Assembly: GCA_963726665.1 (NCBI GenBank)
Contig: CAVSDW010000012.1
Coordinates: 434,001-498,000, forward strand
Length of the DNA stretch: 64,000 nt
From: RPQJ01 sp963726665
GTDB taxonomy: Bacteria > Pseudomonadota > Gammaproteobacteria > Steroidobacterales > Steroidobacteraceae
Direction of reading: 5' to 3'
Part shown: one piece after another, positions 17,615 to 26,421 of the stretch
Numbering within the stretch: position 1 is the stretch's first letter
Layout of the letters: every line of letters starts with the position of its first letter
Notes under the pieces: generated by a model
Database searches by the model: none
What the model was told of the DNA's origin: nothing
Seen by the model: only the letters and a program-made list of their open reading frames with translations
Program-made: the position numbers and the translations under genes

Positions 17615-20452
17615 GTGTACGCCATCGGCCATCGCGACCTCGGCACACCGGCCTCCGCGGCCACCGAACACGTGACGCTCGAGATCGACGGATGCCCGGT
17701 GTCGGTGCCCGCCGGGACGTCGGTCATGCGTGCCGCCGCGCTCGCGGGAACGCAGATTCCGAAGCTCTGCGCGACCGACACGCTGGACGCGTTCGGATCG
17801 TGCCGGCTGTGTCTGGTTGAGATCGAGGGCCGGCGGGGATTTCCCGCCTCGTGCACGACCACGGTCGCGCCCGGCATGAAGGTGCGCACCGACTCGCCGC
17901 AGCTCCTGAAGCTGCGGCGCGGCGTGATGGACCTCTACCTGTCCGACCATCCACTCGAATGCGAGACCTGCCCGGCCGACGGACACTGCGAACTTCAATC
18001 GGTGGCGGCCGAGCTCGGCATGAGGGAATCCGCCGTGCCGACCGGCGGGGCCACCCAGCGTGGCGCGCCCGCCGACGCCAGCAACCCGTACTTCACCTTC
18101 GACCCCGACACGTGCATCACCTGCTCGCGGTGCGTGCGGGCCTGCCGCGACGTGCAGGGGACCTTCGCACTGACGATCGAAGGCCGCGGCTTCGAGTCGC
18201 GCGTCTCGGCCGGCCAGCACGAGTCGTTCCTCGGATCGGAGTGCGTTTCCTGCGGTGCCTGCGTCGAGTCCTGCCCGACCGCTGCGCTGACCGAGACCTC
18301 GCGTATCGCCAGGGGCGCGCCTATACGCGCGGTGAAGACCACCTGCGCCTACTGTGGCGTCGGCTGCACGCTCGAGGCCGAGGTCAACGAGTCGGGCATC
18401 GTCCGCATGGTTCCCGATCGGGCCGGCGCTGCCAACCACGGCCACGCCTGCGTGAAAGGCCGCTTCGCTTACGGCTATGCGACGCACGCCGATCGCGTTC
18501 TGCATCCGATGATGCGGGAGCGCATTACCGATCCCTGGCGCGAGGTGTCCTGGGACGAAGCGATCGGCCGGGTCGCGAGCGAGTTCCGGCGCATCCAGGC
18601 CGCGTACGGGCCGGGCGCGGTCGGCGGCATCACTTCCTCGCGCTGCACGAACGAAGAAACGTTCCTGGTGCAGAAGTTCGTTCGAGCCGCATTGCACACC
18701 AACAACGTCGATACCTGCGCCCGGGTGTGCCACTCACCGACGGGGTATGGACTCAAGAGCACCCTTGGCGAGTCCGCCGGGACGCAGAACTTCGAATCGG
18801 TCGCACAGGCGGACGTGATCGTCGTGATCGGCGCGAACCCGACCGACGGTCACCCGGTCTTCGGATCCCAGATGAAGCGCAGGCTGCGCCAGGGCGCGAA
18901 GCTGATCGTCATCGACCCACGCGAAATCGATCTCGTGCGCTCGGCACACGTCGAGGCGAACGTGCACCTGCAGCTGCGACCCGGTACCAACGTCGCAATG
19001 ATCAATGCGCTCGCCCACGTCGTCGTCACCGAGGGCCTCGCCGACGACGCCTTCGCCGAGGCCCGCTGCGAGCCCGAGTCCTACCGCCGCTGGAAGGCTT
19101 TTGTCGCCGAACCGCGCAACTCGCCCGAAGCCACCGAGTCGATCACGGGCGTGCCGGCCCTCCTCGCTCGCGAGGCCGCGCGGCTTTACGCCGCCGGCCC
19201 CAACAGCGCCATCTACTACGGCCTCGGAGTCACCGAGCACAGCCAGGGATCGACGATGGTCATGGGCATCGCGAACCTCGCCATGGCGACGGGGAACCTC
19301 GGTCGCGAGGGCGTCGGCGTGAGTCCGCTGCGCGGCCAGAACAACGTGCAGGGCTCCTGCGACATGGGCTCGTTCCCCCACGAGTTCAGCGGCTACCGGC
19401 ACGTGTCGGACGCCTCGACGCGCGCGCTCTTCGAAACCGCCTGGGGGGTGCCGCTCGCGAGCGAGCCCGGGCTGCGCATTCCGAACATGTTCGAGGCGGC
19501 GCTCGACGGCAGCTTCCGCGGGCTCTACGTGCAGGGCGAGGACTTCGTGCAGTCCGACCCGAACACGCACCACGTCATTGCAGCCATGTCGGCCATGGAA
19601 TGCGTCGTGCTGCAGGACCTGTTCCTGAACGAGACCTCGCATTACGCACACGTGTTCCTGCCCGGGTCGTCGTTCCTCGAGAAGGACGGCACCTTCACGA
19701 ACGCGGAGCGTCGCATCTCGCGGGTGCGCAAGGTCATGGAGCCGCTCGCCGGGCTTGCGGACTGGGAAATCACCATGCGGCTGGCGCAGGCACTCGGCCA
19801 CCCGATGAGCTACCGCCACCCCTCGGAGATCATGCAGGAGATCGCGAGCCTCACCCCGACGTTCCGAGGCGTCACCTACGAAAAAATCGACCGGCTCGGC
19901 AGCATCCAGTGGCCCTGCAACGACTCCGCGCCGGAGGGTACGCCGACGATGCACGTCGGGTCATTCGTCCGCGGCAAGGGAAAGTTCATCGTCACGGAGT
20001 ACGTGGCCACGCCCGAGCGCACGACCAGCCGCTACCCGCTGCTGCTCACGACGGGGCGCGTGCTGTTCCAGTACAACGTCGGTGCACAGACGCGCCGCAC
20101 CTCGAACGTGGCGTGGCAGTCGGAGGACCGCCTCGAGATCCACCCGGACGACGCCGAGAGCCGTGGCATCGTCGACGGCGAGTGGGTCGGGTTGTCGAGT
20201 CGCACCGGGGACACGGTGATGCGCGCCGTGCTGTCGACGCGCATGGCTCCAGGAGTCGTGTACACGACCTTCCACTTCCCGGAATCCGGTGCAAACGTCG
20301 TGACCACAGAGTACTCGGACTGGGCAACCAACTGCCCGGAGTACAAGGTCACCGCGGTGGAAGTGACCCGGCTCGAGAATCCGGAAGCCTGGCGCACGCG
20401 CCGGCGCGAGCAGCGCGCCGCACGCAGCCGGCCGACGAACCCCGCGAACTGA
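17615..20452 (+). CDS. fdsA: NAD-dependent formate dehydrogenase alpha subunit, Mo/W-bis-MGD
   Basis: Catalytic subunit, 945 aa, CO2/formate interconversion. Iron-sulfur region at the N-terminus: [2Fe-2S] motif with GSCRLC, the NuoG-type CETCPADGHC, two ferredoxin-type sets (CITCSRCVRAC and CVSCGACVESC), then the catalytic-domain cluster starting CAYCGVGC. The molybdenum ligand is cysteine (Cys372 in ARVCHSPT), not selenocysteine, with the following His kept. The C-terminus has the molydopterin-binding barrel (TGRVLFQYNVGAQTRR). The GTG start at 17615 sits one base after the fdsB stop. No signal peptide, so it is the cytoplasmic, NAD-linked type. Confidence 0.95.
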   Translation: MYAIGHRDLGTPASAATEHVTLEIDGCPVSVPAGTSVMRAAALAGTQIPKLCATDTLDAFGSCRLCLVEIEGRRGFPASCTTTVAPGMKVRTDSPQLLKLRRGVMDLYLSDHPLECETCPADGHCELQSVAAELGMRESAVPTGGATQRGAPADASNPYFTFDPDTCITCSRCVRACRDVQGTFALTIEGRGFESRVSAGQHESFLGSECVSCGACVESCPTAALTETSRIARGAPIRAVKTTCAYCGVGCTLEAEVNESGIVRMVPDRAGAANHGHACVKGRFAYGYATHADRVLHPMMRERITDPWREVSWDEAIGRVASEFRRIQAAYGPGAVGGITSSRCTNEETFLVQKFVRAALHTNNVDTCARVCHSPTGYGLKSTLGESAGTQNFESVAQADVIVVIGANPTDGHPVFGSQMKRRLRQGAKLIVIDPREIDLVRSAHVEANVHLQLRPGTNVAMINALAHVVVTEGLADDAFAEARCEPESYRRWKAFVAEPRNSPEATESITGVPALLAREAARLYAAGPNSAIYYGLGVTEHSQGSTMVMGIANLAMATGNLGREGVGVSPLRGQNNVQGSCDMGSFPHEFSGYRHVSDASTRALFETAWGVPLASEPGLRIPNMFEAALDGSFRGLYVQGEDFVQSDPNTHHVIAAMSAMECVVLQDLFLNETSHYAHVFLPGSSFLEKDGTFTNAERRISRVRKVMEPLAGLADWEITMRLAQALGHPMSYRHPSEIMQEIASLTPTFRGVTYEKIDRLGSIQWPCNDSAPEGTPTMHVGSFVRGKGKFIVTEYVATPERTTSRYPLLLTTGRVLFQYNVGAQTRRTSNVAWQSEDRLEIHPDDAESRGIVDGEWVGLSSRTGDTVMRAVLSTRMAPGVVYTTFHFPESGANVVTTEYSDWATNCPEYKVTAVEVTRLENPEAWRTRRREQRAARSRPTNPAN

Positions 20453-20470
20453 ATCGCAGGCGACACGCCG

Positions 20471-20689
20471 ATGGACATCGATCGACTCGTCGCAATGGCC
20501 AACGACATCGCCGCGTTCTTTGCCTCGGAACCGGACCCGCAGTCAGCCGCCGAGCAGGTGGAGAGTCACCTGCGGCGCTTCTGGGAGCCACGCATGCGGA
20601 TCGAGATCTGTCGTCACGCCAGGGAAGGTGGCGCCGGGTTGAGCGCACTCGCCCTGCGCGGCGTTCAACTCCTGGCAGATTCGCGCTGA
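20471..20689 (+). CDS. fdsD: formate dehydrogenase delta subunit
   Basis: Small helical protein of 72 aa, fourth subunit of FdsABG-type formate dehydrogenases. It shows the family pattern: an N-terminal helix LVAMANDIAAFF, a stretch beginning HLRRFWEPRMR in the middle and a C-terminal helix ending LALRGVQLL. It begins 18 bp after the fdsA stop and is the last gene of the fds operon. In characterised systems FdsD associates with FdsA and helps cofactor loading. No fdsC paralogue is present; fdhD at the head of the operon may fill that role. Confidence 0.9.
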   Translation: MDIDRLVAMANDIAAFFASEPDPQSAAEQVESHLRRFWEPRMRIEICRHAREGGAGLSALALRGVQLLADSR

Positions 20690-20746
20690 CGCGCTATGCT
20701 GCGCTGCCATACCCAAGCCTGACCGCACCGGAAGCCGGGACAAATC

Positions 20747-21757
20747 ATGACCGCGACCTGCCAGCGTATCGTTCTCGCCAGCCGCCCCACAGGGCCCGTC
20801 ACGCCGGACAACTTCCGCCTCGAGTCCGTGCCCGTCCCGGAGCCCGCGGAGGGCCAGCTCCTGGTGCGCGTGCACTACCTTTCGCTCGACCCCTACATGA
20901 AGGGCCGAATGATCGAGTCGAAGTCATACGCCCAGCCGCACCCGATCGGCGAGACCATGATCGGCGGCACGGTCGGCATCGTGGAGAAATCCCGCAATCC
21001 GGATTTCCAGGCGGGCGACGCCGTGGTCGGCTTGCTCGGCTGGCAGGAATACGGTCTCGCGGACGGACGCAGCATCAGAAAGGTCGATGCGACCCGCATC
21101 CCGATGTCGGCGTACCTCGGAGTCCTCGGCATGCCGGGCGTGACCGCCTGGTACGGCTTGAACCGCATCTGCGAACCAAAGGCCGGTGAGACCGTGCTCG
21201 TATCCGCGGCGAGCGGCGCGGTCGGAAGCGTCGTCGGTCAACTCGCAAAGATGGCGGGTTGCCGCGCGGTGGGAATCGCGGGCGGTCCCGAAAAATGCAG
21301 TTACGTCGTGGACGAGCTCGGCTTCGACGCCTGTGTCGATCACCGGCAGCACGGCGACCTCAAGTCCATGGCGCGCGCCATACGCGCCGCCGCACCGGAC
21401 GGCGTCGACGGCCTGTTCGAAAACGTGGGAGGTGTCTGCCTCGACGGGGCGCTCGCCTGCATGAATCCCTTCGGGCGAATCGCACTCTGCGGCCTGATCG
21501 CGGGCTACGACGGCGAGGAGATCCCCATCCAGAACACACGCATGCTGCTGGTGATGCGCCTCAGGCTGCAGGGCTTCATCGTGGGCGAGCACATGGAGGC
21601 ATGGCCGCAGGCTCTCAAGGAACTCGGTGCAGGCGTGGCCGGGGGCCGGCTCAAGTACCGCGAGACGGTCGCCGTGGGGCTCGCCGCAGCGCCGGAGGCG
21701 TTCATCGGCATGCTGCGCGGGCGCAATTTCGGCAAGCAGCTCGTCAAGCTCGCCTGA
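20747..21757 (+). CDS. zinc-independent MDR-family NADPH oxidoreductase (CurA/prostaglandin-reductase-like)
   Basis: Cytoplasmic medium-chain dehydrogenase/reductase of 336 aa without zinc ligands. The N-terminal GroES-like domain has LDPYMKGRM, and the Rossmann domain has VSAASGAVGSVVGQLAKMAG, with the DELGFDACVDH and NVGG signatures of the alkenal/one oxidoreductase branch. Probable role: NADPH-dependent reduction of the C=C bond of enones or other reactive carbonyls; the substrate is not known. ATG 20747 lies 57 bp after fdsD. A TATGCT -10-like hexamer between them suggests its own promoter. Its stop shares a base with the NUDIX gene start. Confidence 0.87.
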   Translation: MTATCQRIVLASRPTGPVTPDNFRLESVPVPEPAEGQLLVRVHYLSLDPYMKGRMIESKSYAQPHPIGETMIGGTVGIVEKSRNPDFQAGDAVVGLLGWQEYGLADGRSIRKVDATRIPMSAYLGVLGMPGVTAWYGLNRICEPKAGETVLVSAASGAVGSVVGQLAKMAGCRAVGIAGGPEKCSYVVDELGFDACVDHRQHGDLKSMARAIRAAAPDGVDGLFENVGGVCLDGALACMNPFGRIALCGLIAGYDGEEIPIQNTRMLLVMRLRLQGFIVGEHMEAWPQALKELGAGVAGGRLKYRETVAVGLAAAPEAFIGMLRGRNFGKQLVKLA

Positions 21758-22653
21758 TGCACCCGGCTGCAACCGTCGTCCTGCTGCGCGAGGTGGACGG
21801 CAGGCTCGAGACGCTCATGATGCGCCGGGGAGCCGGGCTCTCGTTCATGGCCGGAATGTGGGTGTTTCCCGGCGGCCGGATGGAACCCGCAGACCAGTCG
21901 CCCGGGGCGCTGGGCCGCATCCTGCCGGACGGGCGCAAGATCGGGCTCGGGCAATTGAGGACGATGCAGGGAGTGGCCCTCGACGCCGCCTCGACCGCGG
22001 GATTCCACGTCGCCGCCTGCCGCGAGGCCTTCGAGGAGGCCGGCGTGCTCCTCGCCTGCGACGCATCCGGCGAACCCTGCGGCGCCGCGACGGCCCGGCG
22101 TCTCGGGTCGCAGCGCAACCAGGTGACCGCGGACGCCGAAGCGTTCATGCGCATGCTCGAGGCCGAGGAGCTTTTCCTCGACACGCGGCAACTCGTCTAC
22201 TGGTCGCACTGGATCACCCCGTCGGTCGAACCCAAGCGCTTCGACACGAGATTCTTCGTGGCCCCGATGCCGAAAGGACAGGTGGTGAGCGCGGACCTTT
22301 CTGAACTGACCGAGCACGTCTGGCTCGAGCCGGCCACCGCGGCAGACGCCCTGGAGCGCGGCGAGATCAGGCTCGTCCCACCGACGCTCGTCACGCTCGA
22401 GGACCTTGCGGAGTGCCATGCACGGTGTGGTTCGCTGGAAGCCATGCTTGCGGCGGAGTCCGGGCGCGAGACGCCTCCGGTGATGCCGCGGATCGAACTG
22501 TCCGCGGACGCGGCCCGCGTGGTGATGCCCTGGGATCCGGGCTACGGGCAGGTGCCCGGCGAAGGCTGCGATGCCGCGCTCGAATTCCCGCCGCACTTCA
22601 CGAGGCGCCGCGGGAGCCACACTGTGACGCGCGGCCGACAGCCGCCGCGCTGA
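21757..22653 (+). CDS. NUDIX hydrolase, NUDT19/CoA-diphosphatase-like with interrupted NUDIX box
   Basis: Nucleoside-diphosphate-linked-moiety hydrolase of 298 aa. The front half of the NUDIX box (FPGGRMEPAD, about 34-43) is separated from the catalytic half REAFEEAG (about 89-96) by an insertion of about 45 residues. Such an insertion is known from NUDT19 (RP2p)-type enzymes that cleave CoA esters. The C-terminal half carries family features (YWSHWITP, FDTRFFVA). The start overlaps the stop of the upstream reductase by 1 nt (TGATG). Probable role: hydrolysis of CoA or a related dinucleotide; inferred from family only. Confidence 0.83.
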   Translation: MHPAATVVLLREVDGRLETLMMRRGAGLSFMAGMWVFPGGRMEPADQSPGALGRILPDGRKIGLGQLRTMQGVALDAASTAGFHVAACREAFEEAGVLLACDASGEPCGAATARRLGSQRNQVTADAEAFMRMLEAEELFLDTRQLVYWSHWITPSVEPKRFDTRFFVAPMPKGQVVSADLSELTEHVWLEPATAADALERGEIRLVPPTLVTLEDLAECHARCGSLEAMLAAESGRETPPVMPRIELSADAARVVMPWDPGYGQVPGEGCDAALEFPPHFTRRRGSHTVTRGRQPPR

Positions 22654-22682
22654 AAAAAACCCGGGGCCCAATGACCCCGGGT
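22653..22682 (-). terminator. rho-independent terminator of the histone-like gene
   Basis: Read on the minus strand, an 8-bp GC-rich stem (ACCCGGGG at 22682-22675 pairing with CCCCGGGT at 22666-22659) with an 8-nt loop is followed by a run of seven T residues. This is a textbook intrinsic terminator 40 bp beyond the stop of the gene at 22725. It abuts the convergent NUDIX stop; on the plus strand it lacks a T-run. Confidence 0.88.
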
Positions 22683-22724
22683 CTCGCGCCGCTTCAAGGG
22701 CGGCGATACCTGCGCACTTGCGCG

Positions 22725-23354
22725 TTACTTGTTGCCGAACGGCGACTGCCCGGGAAGCTCGTTTTCGACGATATTCTCGACCGCATCGCTCGCCTTCTTG
22801 AACAGGTCCTTGGCCTGCTCCACGACCGTCGCCGCGCCCTGCTCGGCCGACTGCTGGGCCTTGACCACGGCGGCCTCGGCCTGCGCCACGGCCTTCTGCG
22901 CCTGCGGCGGGAGTTTCTTCACGGCCTTCCTGACCGCAGCCTGCGCCTGCTTCGGCGCCTTGCGTACGGCTGCCCGCGCGGCCTTGACCTGCCTGGCGGC
23001 ACTGGATTCGGCCTTGGCCATCGCCTTCTGCGTCTTCGGCGGCAGCTTCTTCACGGCCTTCTTGACTGCAGCCCTGGCCTTCCCCGGCGCCTTGCGGAAC
23101 GCCGCCTTGACCTTGGCGAAACGGCTCTTCGCCTTCGCCACGGATTTTTTCTTTGCCGCCTTCTTAGGCGCCTGCTTTTTCGCCTTCTTTTTCGCCGGGG
23201 CTTCCGCCTTCGCCTTGCGTCTCAGGTCGGCGGAGTGCGCACGCTTGTAGGTCTGGATGTCCGTGATTCGACCCTTGGCGTCACGCTTGGCGTAAAGCTT
23301 GGTGCCCTTGCTGCTGCGGTGCGTGGTGCGCCGTGCCTTCTTCTTTGCTGCCAT
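22725..23354 (-). CDS. histone H1-like Lys/Ala-rich DNA-binding protein
   Basis: Very basic protein of 209 aa. The first about 50 residues hold a short conserved module (GTKLYAKRDAKGRITDIQTY, then KRAHSADLRRK) found at the start of many bacterial histone-like proteins. After a poly-Lys/Ala stretch, two near-identical repeats of about 40 residues follow, each with VRKA or similar, KKAVKKLPP and QKA. The last 35 residues become acidic and amphipathic. The pattern is that of H1-like nucleoid proteins that bind DNA non-specifically. ATG 23354 has GAGGGG at good spacing. Single gene with its own terminator. Confidence 0.85.
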   Translation of the reverse strand: MAAKKKARRTTHRSSKGTKLYAKRDAKGRITDIQTYKRAHSADLRRKAKAEAPAKKKAKKQAPKKAAKKKSVAKAKSRFAKVKAAFRKAPGKARAAVKKAVKKLPPKTQKAMAKAESSAARQVKAARAAVRKAPKQAQAAVRKAVKKLPPQAQKAVAQAEAAVVKAQQSAEQGAATVVEQAKDLFKKASDAVENIVENELPGQSPFGNK

Positions 23355-23461
23355 CGAGAACCCCTCGTGTGTGCGGTGTGGCGGCAACTGCCGCGCTGTG
23401 CCGGTATTCGGGTGGGACGCTAGTGCAGCGTCACGTCCGAGTCAACAAGGGAAACCTGCAG

Positions 23462-26182
23462 TCAGCCCGATCCCTGCAGCCCCTGGGAGATGCCGTTCAC
23501 CGAGGCCACGAGTGTCTCGAAGAGCGCGCGGTCCTTCCGCCCCGCCTCCCGCCACCGACGCAGGAGGTCCACCTGCGTGAGGTGCAGGGGATCGACGTAC
23601 GGATTTCGCAGGCGGATCGAGCGCTGCAGCGTCGGCTCGGAGTCGAGCAGCTGCGCGCAGCCCTTGATGACGAGCACCTGCTCGACGCTCGATCGGAACT
23701 CATCGCCGATCAGCGACGCGAAGCGTGCGTGCTCGGGCCGGGCCAGCTGCTCGTAGAAGCGGGCGATGCCCAGGTCGGCCCGCGCCAGCATCATCTCGAC
23801 GTCATCTACCAGGCACTCGAAGAATGGCCAGCCTGCATACATTTCACGCAGCATCGGGGCCCCGAACCGCTCCACGGCGGCCGCGTATGCGGCGCCGCTT
23901 CCCAGCCAGCCGGGCAACATATGCCGGCTCTGCGACCACGCGAAGGCCCAGGGGATGGATCGCAGCGACTCGATGCCGCCACCCGCGACGCGCGACACCG
24001 GCCGCGAGCCGATCTGCATGCGCTCGATCACGTCCACGGGCGTGACCGCATGGAAGAACTCGACGAAGCCGGGGTCGTCGTGGACCAGCGCCCGGTAGCT
24101 CGCGCGGCTGGTCCCCGCGAGGAGGTCCATGGCCTCGCGCCAGCGCGGGTCCACCGTCTCGGGACCGTGTACGCCGGCCGCGGCCAGCGAGATGGCGCTC
24201 ACCGCCTGCTCGAAGCTGCGCAGGGCGATCGGCCGGAGGCCGTAACGATCGTTGATGCTCTCGCCCTGCTCCGTGACACGCAGGCTGCCCTGCACCGCGG
24301 TCGCCGGCGCGCTGCGCACCAGTGCCTCGCTGCGGCCGCCCCCACGGCTGACCGAGCCTCCACGACCGTGGAATACCTGCAGCTGCACGCCGGCTGCGCC
24401 GCAGGCCGCCGCCATGGCCTCCTGGGCGGTGCGCAGCGCCCAGCGCGAGGCGACGACTCCCACGGACTTGTTGCTGTCCGAATAGCCGATCATCACGACC
24501 TGGCGGTTGCCGCGAGCCGCGAGGTGCGCGCGGTACGCGGGATCGGCGAGCAGCCTCGCGACGATCTCGCCGGCCTGCTCGAGGGCAGTGGCGGACTCGA
24601 AAAGCGGCGCCACGTCGATGGGAACCTGCTCCCCCGCCCCCCCGCAAAGGCCGGCCCAGCGCGCGAGCAGCAGCACGGACAAGACGTCGTCCACGTCGCG
24701 CGCGAGGCTCACGACGTAGGAGCCGACGGCACGCGGTCCGAAGCGGTTGCGGCAGAACTCCATCGCTTCGAACACCCACAGCGCCCGCTTGCCCGCGGGG
24801 CCGGGATCGTCGAACGGCGACTCGTCGCACGAGAGCGCCGCATCGAGGCGTGCCGTGCGCTCGGCGGCGGATCGGCTGCACCACTCGGGGTCGCCGAGCG
24901 CGCTCCCGACGATTTCCCGGTGCACGAGCGCATCCTGCCGAACGTCCAGGGCCGCGAGATGGAAGCCGAAGGTGCGCACGCGGCGCAGCATGCGGCGCAC
25001 GTAGAAGAGACCGGCGTTCTGCCCGCGATTACCGGCGAGGCTATGCGCGATGACTTCCAGGTCGTCGATCAACTGCTCGACGCGATCGTACTGGCCCGAG
25101 CGGCCGTCGTACGTCGCCCGCAGGCGCTCGGCGATCTGCCCGAGCAGCACGCGATACGGCATGCGGTCGTGGCTGACCGGGGTCGATGCGACCGCGCCTG
25201 GGACCAGGCTGCGGTAAGCCTCGATTCGCGCGTTGACCGCGGATGAAACCTGTATGCGGGCCTCGCTCTGGCTCAGCCTTTCCGCGAGGGCCTGCGCCTC
25301 GAGGAAATACCGGTTGACCACCAGCCGATGGTGACGGTTGCAGCTCTCACGGATCGTCTTGGCGTGCACGTCCGGGTGACCGTCCATGTCTCCACCAACC
25401 CACGAGCCGAACCTGATCATCACGGGCAGGTCCATGCTCCGGGCCTCGAACCCGAAGACCTTGGCGAGCGTCGCCTCGACCTCCTCGTAGAAGGCGGGAA
25501 TGACCTCGTAGATTACCTCCACGATGAAGAACAGCACGTGCTCGCGCTCGTCGGCCACGGTCAGGCGCTCCCGCGAGTTCTCCGCCGTCTGCCAGCCGGT
25601 GGTGAGCTCCGTGCGCACGCGCTCGGCGTATGTCCGGCGTTCGCCCGGCGTGCGCGTCGGGTCCAGCCCGTCAAGCATCAGGCGCGCGATGCGCTGTTGC
25701 TGGCGAAGCAGGGTTCGCCGCGTGGATTCCGTCGGGTGCGCGGTGAACACCGGCTCGAAGCTGACCCCGGTGAGCAGTGCGACGACCTCATCGAGCGTCA
25801 TGCCGCCGTCGCGCAGCCTGGTGAAGCACACTTCGAGCCCGCCCGGCTGGGCGTTGCTCACGTCGTTCATGTACTGCCGGCGGCGGCGAACCCGGTGCAC
25901 TTTCTCGGCGGTGTTGACCACCTGGAACCAGGTCGTGAACGCGCGGATCAGTTCGCGCGCCTCGGGCGCCGGGCGCCCCTGGGTCCGGACGACGATTTCG
26001 ACGGAGTCCTCGGCCTCTCCCTGCCGGCGGCCAATGGCGGCCAGCCGGTCGCCCTCGACCGCTTCGAAGAGCTCGTCGCCGCCCTGGTCCCTCAGGACTT
26101 CGCCGACGATCCGGCCGAGCGCCTGCACGTCCTCGCGCAGCGCCGCGTCCTTGGTCGGAAAAATGATGCCTCTACGGGCCAT
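23462..26182 (-). CDS. ppc: phosphoenolpyruvate carboxylase
   Basis: Anaplerotic enzyme (PEP + bicarbonate to oxaloacetate), 906 aa, full length for the family. The catalytic His lies in FTAHPTESTRRT. The glycine-rich active-site segments are GYSDSNKSVG and FHGRGGSVSRGGG. The allosteric/catalytic segment RVTEQGESI and the C-terminal VNGISQGLQ are present. GYSDSNKSVG departs from the commoner SDSxKDxG, replacing the Asp after the active-site Lys by Ser; the metal-binding Asp of SDS is kept. I place the start at ATG 26182, because the longer frame has no homology upstream. It pairs with the formate/C1 genes in supplying central metabolism. Confidence 0.94.
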   Translation of the reverse strand: MARRGIIFPTKDAALREDVQALGRIVGEVLRDQGGDELFEAVEGDRLAAIGRRQGEAEDSVEIVVRTQGRPAPEARELIRAFTTWFQVVNTAEKVHRVRRRRQYMNDVSNAQPGGLEVCFTRLRDGGMTLDEVVALLTGVSFEPVFTAHPTESTRRTLLRQQQRIARLMLDGLDPTRTPGERRTYAERVRTELTTGWQTAENSRERLTVADEREHVLFFIVEVIYEVIPAFYEEVEATLAKVFGFEARSMDLPVMIRFGSWVGGDMDGHPDVHAKTIRESCNRHHRLVVNRYFLEAQALAERLSQSEARIQVSSAVNARIEAYRSLVPGAVASTPVSHDRMPYRVLLGQIAERLRATYDGRSGQYDRVEQLIDDLEVIAHSLAGNRGQNAGLFYVRRMLRRVRTFGFHLAALDVRQDALVHREIVGSALGDPEWCSRSAAERTARLDAALSCDESPFDDPGPAGKRALWVFEAMEFCRNRFGPRAVGSYVVSLARDVDDVLSVLLLARWAGLCGGAGEQVPIDVAPLFESATALEQAGEIVARLLADPAYRAHLAARGNRQVVMIGYSDSNKSVGVVASRWALRTAQEAMAAACGAAGVQLQVFHGRGGSVSRGGGRSEALVRSAPATAVQGSLRVTEQGESINDRYGLRPIALRSFEQAVSAISLAAAGVHGPETVDPRWREAMDLLAGTSRASYRALVHDDPGFVEFFHAVTPVDVIERMQIGSRPVSRVAGGGIESLRSIPWAFAWSQSRHMLPGWLGSGAAYAAAVERFGAPMLREMYAGWPFFECLVDDVEMMLARADLGIARFYEQLARPEHARFASLIGDEFRSSVEQVLVIKGCAQLLDSEPTLQRSIRLRNPYVDPLHLTQVDLLRRWREAGRKDRALFETLVASVNGISQGLQGSG

Positions 26183-26421
26183 GGCCGCCGGGTGCGTTCT
26201 TATGAGCGGGTTGAAGCGGGTCTGTGCACGCCCGGTCAAGGGCCGGCGTTGGCGTTTTTGGAGGGTTCAATCGTAGCAGAGTTGACGCCCCATCCCTTGT
26301 TGTCGAACCGCAACATCGACGCGGCGTTATCATCGGGGCTGGCCGCTGCTGCGCCCCGGCGAAATCACGACGGGACGCCGGGCAACGTCACCGTACGCCA
26401 GCCGACCGAGAGGAACCCCGC

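Noticed and set aside
17851..21189. 1112-aa plus-strand open frame
   Set aside because: It is a second frame over fdsA, fdsD and the MDR gene, extremely Arg-rich with no motif; shadow.
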